A stretch of 39,108 nt of DNA from Actinomycetota bacterium. Lineage in GTDB: Bacteria > Actinomycetota > Geothermincolia > Geothermincolales > RBG-13-55-18. The notes under the pieces are model-generated. The model saw nothing but the letters and a program-made list of their open reading frames with translations, did no database searches and had not been told where the DNA came from. A program made the position numbers and the translations under genes. The stretch is taken from the NCBI GenBank assembly GCA_015711955.1, contig JACVJK010000012.1:1-39108 (forward strand), read 5' to 3'. Below, in pieces: positions 1 through 8,011 of the stretch. Every line of letters begins with the position of its first letter. Within the stretch, counting starts at the first letter, position 1.

Positions 1-257
1 TTTAGGGGCTGCGCCTTCGCGCCGACAGGGGCAAGCCCAGCGGAAGGAGGGGTGCACGCCGATGCGCAGGCGTTCGCCAAGGCGAAGTGGCCAAAGTGCT
101 GCGGGCCATGCTGAAGGAGCGGTGAGAGGTTTTAGGGGCTGCGCCTTCGCGCCGACAGGGGCAAGCCCAGCGGAAGGAGGGGTGCACGCCGATGCGCAGG
201 CGTTCGCCAAGGCGAAGTGGCCAAAGTGCTGCGGGCCATGCTGAAGGAGCGGTGAGA
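1..257. repeat. Two tandem copies of a 127-bp unit, period 130 bp
   Basis: Bases 1-127 and 131-257 are identical by eye, separated by the three bases GGT. The window opens inside or at the edge of a unit, so more copies may lie upstream. The period of 130 is not a multiple of three, so a reading frame crossing both copies changes frame between them. The unit carries what looks like the end of fliF. Perfect identity means either a very recent duplication or an assembly artefact. Confidence 0.9.
136..255 (+). pseudogene. fliF: 3' end of fliF (flagellar MS-ring protein), frame-disrupted and duplicated
   Basis: The frame ending in TGA at 253-255 closes with VAKVLRAMLKER. This resembles the extreme C-terminus of FliF, the MS-ring protein whose cytoplasmic tail binds FliG, and the position just before fliG is where fliF normally lies. 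The same tail occurs in the first copy, ending at 123-125. Upstream of the tail this frame has a stop at 133-135 (3-5 in the first copy). The preceding FliF-like residues (AQAFAKAK) are in another frame, so an indel seems to separate the two halves. The call rests on a short match and on context. If correct, the functional fliF end may lie upstream of the window and these copies may be debris, or the region may be misassembled. Confidence 0.35.
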
Positions 258-431
258 CCATTGGAAGAGGGGTATCGCGTGGCGGACGATGGGAGATGAT
301 CGCCTTTTTCTGGAGGGGCGACGGAAACCGACCCCAAGAGAACGAGAGGGCGTTGATGTACATGGGTGTTCGTCTTCGAGCCTTTGAGGACGGTGAGCGA
401 TGACCTTTGACGGGATGGATTAAAGGGAGGG

Positions 432-1466
432 ATGCCGATGGCGTTGGACGTCTCCACCCTCCACGGGATGAGCAACGAGAGGAAGGCAGCCATCCTCCTG
501 GTGAGTCTGGCGCCGGAGGTTGCCTCCAAGGTCATGCAGTACCTCAGCGACGAGGAGATAGAGACCCTCACCTTGCACATCGCCAACCTGACCCGGGTGA
601 GCCCCGAGGAGAAGGAGTTCGTCCTGGAGCAGTTCTACGATCGCCTGTCGGGCGGGGGGGAACTCCAAGCGGGCGGCATAGCTTTCGCCAAGGAACTGCT
701 GGAGAGGGCATTGGGCCCCCAGAAGGCCCAGATGATACTGGAAAAGTTGAGCACATCTGTTCAAGTCACCCCCCTTTCCTTCCTGCGCGACGTGGACGTG
801 AACCAGGTGGCGGCGGTGCTCCAGAACGAGCACCCCCAGACCATCGCCATCGTCCTCTCCCACATGCCCCCTAAGGAAGCGGCGCAGGTGCTCTCCACCC
901 TGCCGCAAGAGCTGGCAGTGGACGTTTCCATGCGCGTGGCCCTGATGGACCGCACCGCCCCCGACGTGCTCCACAGCATCGAGAGGGTGCTGGAGAAGAA
1001 ACTGGCCGGGGCCATGGTCCGTTCTCTGGACGAGGAATCGGCGGGAGGGGTAAAAGCCCTGGCGGAGATCCTCAACAACGTGGACCGGTCCACCGAGAAG
1101 ACCATCCTGGAGGCGTTCTCCAGCAAGAACCCAGAACTGGCCGATGAGGTGAAGAAGCTAATGTTCGTCTTCGAGGACATCGTCTCTCTGGACGACCGGT
1201 CCATCCAGAAGGTCCTGCAGGACGTGGAGACCAAGGAACTGGCCCTGGCCCTCAAGGGCACAGCCCCCGAGGTGCGGGAGAAGATCATGAAGAACCTCTC
1301 CGAGCGGGCCGCCCTGATGCTGGAGGAGGAGATGGAGTACCTCGGACCAGTGCGACTGCGCCAGGTGGAAGAGGCGCAGCAGGCCATCGTGGCCCGCATC
1401 CGGGCGCTGGAGGAGGCGGGCGAGATAGTGATCGCCAGGGGTGGCGAGGATGAGATCATCGAGTGA
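432..1466 (+). CDS. fliG: Flagellar motor switch protein FliG
   Basis: FliG is the rotor protein that links the MS ring (FliF) to the C ring (FliM) and interacts with the MotA stator to generate torque. The 344-residue length is normal for the family. The middle domain carries the EHPQT signature near residue 137, followed by the armadillo-like helices. The C-terminal torque domain contains the charged stretch SLDDRSIQKVL, equivalent to the conserved Arg/Asp motor residues. A GGGAGGG ribosome binding site lies just before the ATG at 432; a second in-frame ATG at 438 is also possible. The end overlaps fliH, as is usual in this operon. The assignment is secure. Confidence 0.97.
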   Translation: MPMALDVSTLHGMSNERKAAILLVSLAPEVASKVMQYLSDEEIETLTLHIANLTRVSPEEKEFVLEQFYDRLSGGGELQAGGIAFAKELLERALGPQKAQMILEKLSTSVQVTPLSFLRDVDVNQVAAVLQNEHPQTIAIVLSHMPPKEAAQVLSTLPQELAVDVSMRVALMDRTAPDVLHSIERVLEKKLAGAMVRSLDEESAGGVKALAEILNNVDRSTEKTILEAFSSKNPELADEVKKLMFVFEDIVSLDDRSIQKVLQDVETKELALALKGTAPEVREKIMKNLSERAALMLEEEMEYLGPVRLRQVEEAQQAIVARIRALEEAGEIVIARGGEDEIIE

Positions 1467-2214
1467 GCCCTGGGAGGCACTGGACGCCCTTTTAGGAAAG
1501 AGGGAGCTTCCCTCCCCGGAGGATAGGGTTTTCAAGAGGGTGCGTATCTCCGGGGTGTGCCGGGTTCCCTCGCCCCTTTCCGAGCAAGCGGGCGTGCGCT
1601 TGGAGGGACAGAGCCTGCCGGATTTTGGCGAACTCCTGGAGGAGGAGAGGATGAGAGCTCGGCAGGAGGGGTTGCGGGTCGGCTACGAGGAGGGTTTTCG
1701 CGAAGGGCTACGCCAGGCCGAGGCCCAGGCCCGGGATCTGGTGATGGCCGCCATGGCCTTAAAGGAAGCCATGGAGAAAGAGCGCCAAAGACTATTGGGG
1801 TCTCTGGAGCCGGAGATGGCGAGATTGGCCCTGGAGGTGGGGGAGAAACTGGCTTTGCAGCGTCTGGAGGAGGACCCGGAGGCTTTGAGGGAGATGATCC
1901 GCTCGGTGGCCTCCAGGGCTGCGGAAAAGAGAAGTCTTCGCATACGTTTGAGTCCTCGGGATCTCCACCTTCTTAGGGAGGCGGCTGACGCCTTCCCGGC
2001 CCTCGCTGAGGCGGAGGACCTGGAATTGGTGGAGGACAAAAGCCTGAAGCCGGGCGATTGCGTGGTGGAGACCGTTTTGGGGACCATCGACGCTCGCCTG
2101 GAGGTCAGGAGAAGGAGGGTGGAATCGATCCTTCTGGGCGAGGAGGGGGATCCCGCCGTGCCCATGAATTACACCGGCGAGGACCTGAACGCAGGTGGTG
2201 CCAAGGGGAGGTAG
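1450..2214 (+). CDS. fliH: Flagellar export apparatus stator protein FliH
   Basis: FliH holds the export ATPase FliI in an inactive complex and tethers it to the C ring. The protein has about 254 residues. A long, highly charged helical middle, rich in Glu, Arg and Ala, runs from roughly residue 60 to 150. The C-terminal domain shows the family pattern of a Ser/Pro-rich strand, a [13 protein letters not shown] segment and an IDAR helix. The start is ambiguous: GTG at 1441 or ATG at 1450; the ATG is chosen. It overlaps the end of fliG and stops five bases before the preferred fliI start, so translational coupling is likely. Sequence conservation in this family is low, so the operon position is part of the evidence. 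Confidence 0.9.
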   Translation: MRSSSEPWEALDALLGKRELPSPEDRVFKRVRISGVCRVPSPLSEQAGVRLEGQSLPDFGELLEEERMRARQEGLRVGYEEGFREGLRQAEAQARDLVMAAMALKEAMEKERQRLLGSLEPEMARLALEVGEKLALQRLEEDPEALREMIRSVASRAAEKRSLRIRLSPRDLHLLREAADAFPALAEAEDLELVEDKSLKPGDCVVETVLGTIDARLEVRRRRVESILLGEEGDPAVPMNYTGEDLNAGGAKGR

Positions 2215-2218
2215 TCCA

Positions 2219-3604
2219 GTGGTCGACGGTTTCCGGTCCCCGTTGAAGGACGAGCAAGTGGTCGATCACGAGTTCCGAATCCGGGAAGGACTGAGGAGGC
2301 GCCGAGAGAGGCTCCAGGATCTGGATCCCTTCATGTACACCGGCAAGGTGGAGAGGATGGTGGGCCTCATCGTGGAAGCCCAAGGCCCCGGAGGCACGGT
2401 GGGTGAACTTTGTCGCATACGGGATCGGGAGGGCAAAGACCTTTTGGAGGCGGAAGTGGTGGGCTTTAGGGAAGGGAAAGTGCTGCTCATGCCCTTGAGT
2501 TGGACCCACGGGGTGGGGCCGGGATGTGAGGTGCTGGCTCTGGGCAGGCCCTTGGCCGCCCCGGTGGGAACCGCCCTCACCGGGAGGATACTGGACGGAT
2601 TGGGGCGTCCCGCCGACGGGAAGCCCCTGCCTTCGGGCCTGGAGTGGAGACCGGTGGAAAACAACCCCCCGCATCCCCTTGAGCGTCGGCGCATCTCCGA
2701 ACCCTTGGGCTTGGGCGTCAAGGCCATCGACGGCCTTCTCACCTGCGGCAAGGGGCAGAGGATGGGCATTTTTTCCGGAAGCGGGGTGGGAAAGTCAACC
2801 CTTTTGGGCATGATCGCCCGCTTCACCCAGGCCGACGTAAACGTCATCGCCTTGGTGGGGGAGCGGGGTAGGGAGGTGCGGGAGTTCATCGAGCGGGATT
2901 TGGGAGAGGAAGGTCTCCGGAGGTCGGTGGTGGTGGTGGCCACCAGCGACGAGCCGGCCATGATCAGGGTGAAAGCAGCCTTGGTGGCCACCACCATTGC
3001 GGAGTACTTCCGCGACCTGGGTCTAGACGTGCTTTTCATGTTGGACTCGGTGACCCGTTTCGCCATGGCCCAGAGGGAGATCGGCCTGGCGGCGGGAGAA
3101 CCTCCCACCACCCGGGGTTATCCTCCCTCCGTATTCGCCCTGCTTCCCCGGCTCATGGAGAGGACGGGTTGCGGGAGTCGGGGGACCATCACCGCCCTCT
3201 ACACGGTTCTAGTGGAAGGAGACGACATGAACGAGCCCATCGCCGATACCTCCCGCTCCATCCTCGACGGTCACGTCGTGCTCTCCCGGGAGATAGCGGC
3301 CCGCAACCACTACCCCGCCATCGATGTGCTCCAAAGCGTGAGCAGGTTGGCGGCGGATATAGTGGAGGAACGACATCGGCAAGCGGCCGACTGGCTCCGG
3401 CGGACCCTGGCCGTCTACCGCACCAACGAGGACCTGATCAACATCGGAGCCTACCGGCCGGGCTCCAACCCGGAGATAGACCACGCCTTGCGTCATATCG
3501 ATTCCATAAACCGGTTCTTGCGCCAGGAGACGAACCGTAGCCATTCCTATGAGGAGATCGTGGAGATTCTGGTCTCCATGCACGAGGAGGCGATGAGGGG
3601 ATGA
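2219..3604 (+). CDS. fliI: Flagellum-specific export ATPase FliI
   Basis: FliI is the F1-beta-like ATPase of the flagellar type III export apparatus. Visible motifs are Walker A GSGVGKST near residue 187, the Walker B segment [10 protein letters not shown], and the family signature that includes [12 protein letters not shown]. The C-terminal helical region is complete. The frame is open back to a GTG at 2195, but the ribosome binding site AGGGGAGG at 2204-2211 best serves the GTG at 2219, which gives 461 residues. It follows fliH by a few bases and precedes fliJ after about 110 bases. The assignment is secure; the start is inferred. Confidence 0.96.
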   Translation: MVDGFRSPLKDEQVVDHEFRIREGLRRRRERLQDLDPFMYTGKVERMVGLIVEAQGPGGTVGELCRIRDREGKDLLEAEVVGFREGKVLLMPLSWTHGVGPGCEVLALGRPLAAPVGTALTGRILDGLGRPADGKPLPSGLEWRPVENNPPHPLERRRISEPLGLGVKAIDGLLTCGKGQRMGIFSGSGVGKSTLLGMIARFTQADVNVIALVGERGREVREFIERDLGEEGLRRSVVVVATSDEPAMIRVKAALVATTIAEYFRDLGLDVLFMLDSVTRFAMAQREIGLAAGEPPTTRGYPPSVFALLPRLMERTGCGSRGTITALYTVLVEGDDMNEPIADTSRSILDGHVVLSREIAARNHYPAIDVLQSVSRLAADIVEERHRQAADWLRRTLAVYRTNEDLINIGAYRPGSNPEIDHALRHIDSINRFLRQETNRSHSYEEIVEILVSMHEEAMRG

Positions 3605-3677
3605 AGGCACCATTCCCACTCGGGAGCGAGGCGGAGGACCCCTTCTCGACGGCTTCTCCGGACAGGACGAACGGAAA

Positions 3678-3696
3678 AAGGAGGTCGACCCTCCTT
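3678..3696 (+). other. Short hairpin containing a perfect Shine-Dalgarno-like sequence, upstream of fliJ
   Basis: The arms AAGGAGG (3678-3684) and CCTCCTT (3690-3696) are exact reverse complements around a five-base loop. The element lies 17 bases upstream of the fliJ start in the only sizeable gap between fliI and fliJ. No start codon that leads into fliJ follows it at normal spacing, because the fliJ frame has a stop at 3705-3707. It may be a stable RNA hairpin or a relic. Confidence 0.45.
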
Positions 3697-3713
3697 GCTG
3701 GGGGTGAGGGATT

Positions 3714-4199
3714 TTGAAGAAGTTCCAGTTCCGCCTGGAATCCCTGCGTAGGTTGCGGGCTGCCCGCGAAGAGGAGAGAAAAAGGACCTTCGCCGCCGCG
3801 GTTAAGTTTTATAGGAAAGAATTGGAAAGACTCGAGGAACTGAAGGATAGGGAGAGGAAAGCCCGAGAGGAGTTGGCAGAGCGTTTAGCTTCAGGCAGCG
3901 TTAGGGAGGAGATCCTCGGGCTCAGGGATTTTTTGGAAGGGATGGCCGTTTCCATAAAGTCCCAGGAGGATAGGGTGGAAGAAGCCCGGGTACGCATGGA
4001 AGAGGAAAGGCGGCTGTTGGTGGAGGCGACGCGGGAGCGTAAGGTGGTGGACAAACTGCACGAACGGGCACTTATGCGTTACCGATACGAGGTTTCCCGC
4101 GAGGAGCAAGGTTTCCTGGACGAGGTGGCGGGCGTGCGTTTCGTTGTCGGTGAGAGCTTGATTTACGAGGGAAGGCACCTTCGAAAGGAAGAGGACTGA
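3714..4199 (+). CDS. fliJ: Flagellar export chaperone/stalk protein FliJ
   Basis: FliJ is a small coiled-coil protein that inserts into the FliI hexamer and recycles export chaperones. The product has 161 residues and is nearly all predicted helix, very rich in Glu, Arg and Lys. It starts with the typical KKFQFRLESLRRLR pattern. The start must be TTG at 3714: an in-frame stop lies at 3705-3707 and a GGGGGTGAGGG ribosome binding site sits immediately upstream. The position directly after fliI is standard. Primary sequence conservation is weak in this family, so context counts. Confidence 0.88.
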   Translation: MKKFQFRLESLRRLRAAREEERKRTFAAAVKFYRKELERLEELKDRERKAREELAERLASGSVREEILGLRDFLEGMAVSIKSQEDRVEEARVRMEEERRLLVEATRERKVVDKLHERALMRYRYEVSREEQGFLDEVAGVRFVVGESLIYEGRHLRKEED

Positions 4200-4208
4200 G
4201 CCAATGCG

Positions 4209-4748
4209 GTGAGGTGGGAGGACTTGTTAGACGGAATCCAAAGGGTTCAGGCGAGGATAGCTGAGATCGAGGCTAGACTGGCGAACTTGCGCAGCCGAGA
4301 TCTCGCCGTGTCTTTCCAGGATTTGTTGGCAAGGGCCGTGGAGACCCGGATCAACCGTGTTGCCGAAGTAGCCGGTTCCACGCAGGTGGACGAGGGACGG
4401 GTGGGACGGATACAGGCCTACATGAGAAAGAGGCTTTTCCATCCTGGTTTGGCCTCCCACGCCGCTGACTTCGTGGAGGCCGCTGACCGTTACGGGATGG
4501 ACTGGCGTTTGGGAGTGGCCCTGGCCACGGTGGAGTCCTCGGGAGGGAAGAACTGCTTTCGCCCTCACAACCCCTTTGGGATTCTGGGAAGGAGCTTTTC
4601 CTCGTGGAAGGAGGCCATTTACGAGGTGAACCGCTTGGTGGCCGGGTATGGCTTCGGAAACGACTTGGTGAGGATACTGCGCAAGTACAACCCCTCGGGC
4701 GGGGAGCGTTACCTGCGCAGCGTCCTTTCCGAGATGGAGAGGATATGA
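4209..4748 (+). CDS. Lytic transglycosylase-like wall hydrolase in the flagellar operon
   Basis: This 179-residue protein has an N-terminal helical segment (residues 1-50) and a lysozyme-fold domain (about 75-175). The ATVESSGG motif places the likely catalytic Glu at residue 109, and the later NPFGI motif is typical of transglycosylases and glucosaminidases. No signal peptide is visible, so export may use the flagellar type III pathway, as FlgJ does. It starts at a GTG ten bases after fliJ and precedes an NlpC/P60 gene. The N-terminus (GIQRVQARIAEIEARL) closely matches that of the next protein (GISRVMERIRQIEARI). The likely role is opening peptidoglycan for the rod. The fold call is good; the exact bond cleaved is inferred. 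Confidence 0.8.
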   Translation: MRWEDLLDGIQRVQARIAEIEARLANLRSRDLAVSFQDLLARAVETRINRVAEVAGSTQVDEGRVGRIQAYMRKRLFHPGLASHAADFVEAADRYGMDWRLGVALATVESSGGKNCFRPHNPFGILGRSFSSWKEAIYEVNRLVAGYGFGNDLVRILRKYNPSGGERYLRSVLSEMERI

Positions 4749-4858
4749 TCACGGAATGCCTCAGGTTCATGTGGGTCTTTACGGGTTTTCGGGCGAGAGA
4801 GTGGCGGCTGAAAGGCTCGGACGAGCACGATCGTGAACGCTGAGACGGAAGGGGAGAA

Positions 4859-5383
4859 ATGGAAGGGATCTCCCGTGTGATGGAGAGGATAAGGCAAATC
4901 GAGGCCCGTATAGCCGCTCTGTCGATGGATAACCCACGGCTGGCATTGAGCACCGCGAGGGCTTCCGGGGAAGCAGTGCGCTTTTCCTCCCTGCTCGAGG
5001 AGGCCTTGGCCTCCCGAGGCGAAGAGGTGGTGAGGGAGGCCTATCGTTATCTGGGGGTACCTTACGTGTGGGGAGGGGAGACCCCCGCGGGATTCGACTG
5101 CTCTGGATTGGTGCGCTACGTGTTCCGCAAGTTCGGCGTGGACTTGCCTCATTACACGGTGAGCCAGGCTCGACTGGGAACTCCGGTGGCCCGCGAGGAC
5201 TTGAGGCCCGGCGACGTGATCTTCTTCGGGGAGAACGGGGGTCGGGGATTTCTGTACCACGTGGGCATATACGTCGGCGGAAACCGCTTCATCCACGCTC
5301 CTCACAGGGGCGACGTGGTGAAGGTTAGCGAGCTGACCGGAAGATACGCTCGCAACTATGCCTGTGCCCGACGCTACTTGTGA
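4859..5383 (+). CDS. NlpC/P60 peptidoglycan endopeptidase in the flagellar operon
   Basis: The catalytic NlpC/P60 domain spans about residues 55-174, with Cys81 in FDCSGL, His134 in YHVGIY and His146 in FIHAP, the expected triad order. This family cleaves D-Glu to diamino acid bonds in wall peptides. Residues 1-50 form a short helical domain that is clearly related to that of the preceding transglycosylase-like protein, including the following pattern of F, two variable residues, LL and an acidic or Ala residue. There is no signal peptide, consistent with delivery by the flagellar exporter. Flagellar operons more often carry FlgJ-type hydrolases, so the pair looks like a two-enzyme substitute. 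Start ATG at 4861 is out of frame; the ATG at 4859-4861 follows a GGGGAG ribosome binding site. Confidence 0.88.
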   Translation: MEGISRVMERIRQIEARIAALSMDNPRLALSTARASGEAVRFSSLLEEALASRGEEVVREAYRYLGVPYVWGGETPAGFDCSGLVRYVFRKFGVDLPHYTVSQARLGTPVAREDLRPGDVIFFGENGGRGFLYHVGIYVGGNRFIHAPHRGDVVKVSELTGRYARNYACARRYL

Positions 5384-5529
5384 AAATCCCCCCATCGGCG
5401 GGGTAGAGACCGATTGTCATGGGGATACGGTTGGGTGACGCGAGAGGAATAAAGGAGAGGGATAACCGGGCCATCAGGCCTGGTCCGGAGATAAAGGGCT
5501 CAATTGCCCGCAGGAAAGGAGGTGAGGAA

Positions 5530-7044
5530 GTGCGGAGCACAAGCATGCCGACTGCGGTCGAGATCCGGATCGCGGATGCGGCCGCGTATCGTTCCCGGTC
5601 CATCCAGGAGGCGGGAGCGGAGGCCCGGCGGTCGGGTGCCCAAGGCTCGGGGATCCCCGAGGAAATCGATTTCGCCCTCCTTTTGGGCGAGACGGAAACC
5701 TTGACCGGGGAGGCGATCCCGAAGGAGCGGGGGCGCCCCGTCGCTGGCGGTGAAGGCGGCGGTTGGGGTCTCGACGGACGTTCATCTCCCCTTACGGCGT
5801 TCGGGTCGTTTCCGCCCGGTGTCCCGGGAGTGGTCTTGGGGATGGATCACCTCGAAGTAGCCCGCTGCTCCCGTGGGGAGGATGGGTCGTGCGAGATATC
5901 GCCAGACAGAGAGGCATTCGCCCGTTTGGCGGTGTCCCGAGAAACGTGCCATCCGACGGCGGAATCGAGTACGGAGCTTGAGCTGGGTACCTTTACCGAC
6001 CAACGTCCCGACGGGGCAGCTTATCCAGAACCACTGACGGAGGGCACGAAGATCCCACTGGGGATGACAAGGGCAAGCGAGGCGGAAACCGTGCTGTCAA
6101 CGGGGTACATGGCCTCGTCCGGTGAAGCTGGCTCCGCAGCCGAACCGGAACCCCCGCTGAATTGGTTTTCGGGGGGAGCAGGAAAGGAGGCCCACGATGG
6201 CCGACAGCACGGGGAGACCCAGCAAGGCAGCTCCCCCGGGGCCAGACCTCTCCCGCGCTCTCCCGTGGTCGGGCAACCGTGGATCTCAGAAGTCAAAGCC
6301 GGTTGTGGAGGGGTTGAACGGCAGGGATCGGCGGGGACTTCGCCCACGCGGGAGACGACATCCCTCGGCGAGCTTTCAACGGCAGATGGCGATCATCTCG
6401 TCGCGGGAAATAAATGGGGTTCAGAGGTCGTTAGTGCTACCCTTGGGTCTCCCGCAGGGGAGGCGAGCCTTTCCCCCCGCTTTCCATCGGGTGCGGCCGA
6501 AGGGGGATCTGAGGGAACCGTGGCAGAACCACCTCCAGCGGTGGCCTGGGGAAGCCACGGAGACCTCGCGGCCGTTGAGGTCGAACCCCAGGTCCAACCC
6601 CCTCTACTGAAAGGGGAGTCCTCCGGGCCAGCTAAAACGGCTTCCCTGCGCTGGCAGGGGATACTGGACAGGGTGATCGAAACGGTACGTCTAGCCAAGG
6701 ACGGCGAGATCACCCAGGCCCGCGTGCGCCTTCACCCACCTCAGCTGGGGAGCCTCAAGGTGGAGGCGGAGTGGTCGGGAGCGCTTAAGTTGAGGCTGGA
6801 GGTCCAAAACCCCTTAGTCCTGCGGGAGCTGGAGAGCGGGCTCTCCGATTTGAGGCAGCACCTCCTCTCCTTGGGACTGCCCCTACAGGAACTGCAGCTG
6901 CAGCTGGGGGAGGGCACAGGGAGAGGAACCGCTCATCGCGGCGAGGGAGAAATCTCCAGAGGACCCACTTCGGTCGTGGAGGACCGGGGGCGAGCGGCGG
7001 CACCTCGCGGCTGGAGGTTAGGGGCCCTGGACCTGGTGGTGTGA
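5530..7044 (+). CDS. fliK: Flagellar hook-length control protein FliK
   Basis: FliK is the secreted ruler that sets hook length and switches export specificity. The first 360 or so residues are low-complexity, rich in Gly, Ser, Glu, Pro and Ala, as expected for the ruler region. The C-terminal domain (about residues 375-455) has the flagellar hook-length pattern ARVRLHPPQLGSLKVEAEW, followed by an amphipathic helix ending LPLQELQLQLG. The frame is open from 5419, but a near-perfect ribosome binding site AAAGGAGGTGAG (5515-5526) points to GTG at 5530, giving 504 residues. It lies between the wall hydrolases and flgD, where fliK is normally found. Confidence 0.9.
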   Translation: MRSTSMPTAVEIRIADAAAYRSRSIQEAGAEARRSGAQGSGIPEEIDFALLLGETETLTGEAIPKERGRPVAGGEGGGWGLDGRSSPLTAFGSFPPGVPGVVLGMDHLEVARCSRGEDGSCEISPDREAFARLAVSRETCHPTAESSTELELGTFTDQRPDGAAYPEPLTEGTKIPLGMTRASEAETVLSTGYMASSGEAGSAAEPEPPLNWFSGGAGKEAHDGRQHGETQQGSSPGARPLPRSPVVGQPWISEVKAGCGGVERQGSAGTSPTRETTSLGELSTADGDHLVAGNKWGSEVVSATLGSPAGEASLSPRFPSGAAEGGSEGTVAEPPPAVAWGSHGDLAAVEVEPQVQPPLLKGESSGPAKTASLRWQGILDRVIETVRLAKDGEITQARVRLHPPQLGSLKVEAEWSGALKLRLEVQNPLVLRELESGLSDLRQHLLSLGLPLQELQLQLGEGTGRGTAHRGEGEISRGPTSVVEDRGRAAAPRGWRLGALDLVV

Positions 7045-7104
7045 GGACTGACTGGTCACCGGGTTCCCGACGACGGCAATCTAATGGCGAAAGGAGGTGA
7101 TGAC

Positions 7105-7518
7105 ATGAGGGTCGAAGGATACGGGACCACTAACCCCCCACATGGGGGCGGAAAAAGCGCCGGCAACAACCGGACCGTTGATGGGTTGGGGAAGGACACC
7201 TTCCTCAAGCTTTTGGTGGCTCAACTCAGGAACCAGGATCCCTTGAAACCGATGGAGAGCCACCACTTCATAGCCCAACTGGCCCAGCTGCAGAGCCTGG
7301 AGGAGCTGCGCGCACTCAAGGAGACGCTGAGTACCTTGGCCAACCTGACCCTGGCCAATCAAGCGGCGGGCCTGCTGGGCAGGAAGGTCAGAGCCCGCGC
7401 CGATGGGGCGGAGCTCATGGGAATGGTGCAGTCCCTCCGCATCCGGGACGGCAGGGCCATACTGTGCACGGACGCGGGAGAGGTGGACCTCTCTCAGGTG
7501 GTGGAGGTCTACGCCTGA
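7105..7518 (+). CDS. flgD: Flagellar hook capping protein FlgD (short form)
   Basis: FlgD sits at the tip of the growing hook and guides FlgE assembly. The 137-residue product contains the family core KDTFLKLLVAQLRNQDPLKP followed by a helix of the FIAQLAQLQSLEEL type. It ends shortly after a small beta region, as in the short FlgD proteins of Gram-positive bacteria. An ATG at 7084 is in frame, but the perfect ribosome binding site AAAGGAGGTGA (7090-7100) serves the ATG at 7105. It precedes the small flagellar-operon gene and flgE, the classical order. Confidence 0.95.
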   Translation: MRVEGYGTTNPPHGGGKSAGNNRTVDGLGKDTFLKLLVAQLRNQDPLKPMESHHFIAQLAQLQSLEELRALKETLSTLANLTLANQAAGLLGRKVRARADGAELMGMVQSLRIRDGRAILCTDAGEVDLSQVVEVYA

Positions 7519-7534
7519 GAAGGGAGGCTCGGTG

Positions 7535-7927
7535 ATGAGAGGCATTGAAAGGATCAATGGACTGGTCGGACCGCAGGGATCGCGGGACGTCCGTCCTGAT
7601 AGGGGAGGCAAAACGGGAGATGGCTCCTTCGCCCAGGTATTGGAGGGCACCACCCTGCGTTTCAGCCGCCATGCCGCTGATCGCCTACGGCGCCGGGAGA
7701 TCCCCCTGGAAGAAGGGGACTTGAGGCGGGTGGAGCGGGCGGTGGAGGCCGCGGAGCGCAAGGGCGCGGTGCAGTCCCTGGTCTTGGTGGGGGAAGCCGC
7801 CCTCATCGTGAACCTCCCCACCCGCAGCGTGATCTCCGCTTTCCACCGCGCCAGGCTGAAGGACGGGGTGTTCACCCGCATAGACAGCGCGGTGGTGGTG
7901 GACAGGGTTAGCGAGACAGAGGAATGA
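7535..7927 (+). CDS. Flagellar operon protein, TIGR02530-like
   Basis: This protein of about 130 residues shows the pattern FSRHAADRLRRREI followed by a helix and the strands SLVLVGEAALIVNLP and RSVISAF. It matches the small conserved protein found between flgD and flgE in many Gram-positive and deep-branching bacteria. Its biochemical role is not established. The frame is open upstream to 7403, but a GGGAGG ribosome binding site at 7522-7527 supports a start at GTG 7532 or ATG 7535. Spacing to flgD is 16 bases, so it is co-transcribed. Family assignment is from remembered sequence pattern and position. Confidence 0.88.
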   Translation: MRGIERINGLVGPQGSRDVRPDRGGKTGDGSFAQVLEGTTLRFSRHAADRLRRREIPLEEGDLRRVERAVEAAERKGAVQSLVLVGEAALIVNLPTRSVISAFHRARLKDGVFTRIDSAVVVDRVSETEE

Positions 7928-8011
7928 AGGGTTGTCTCAGGTGGGCTCGCCGGACCTCCCTGGAGGAAGCGGCCCACACCAGAAGGAGGTCAAAAGGAGG
8001 TAGATGGTGCC

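Noticed and set aside
1-257. CRISPR-like array
   Set aside because: There are only two long adjacent copies with a three-base gap, no spacers and no cas genes.
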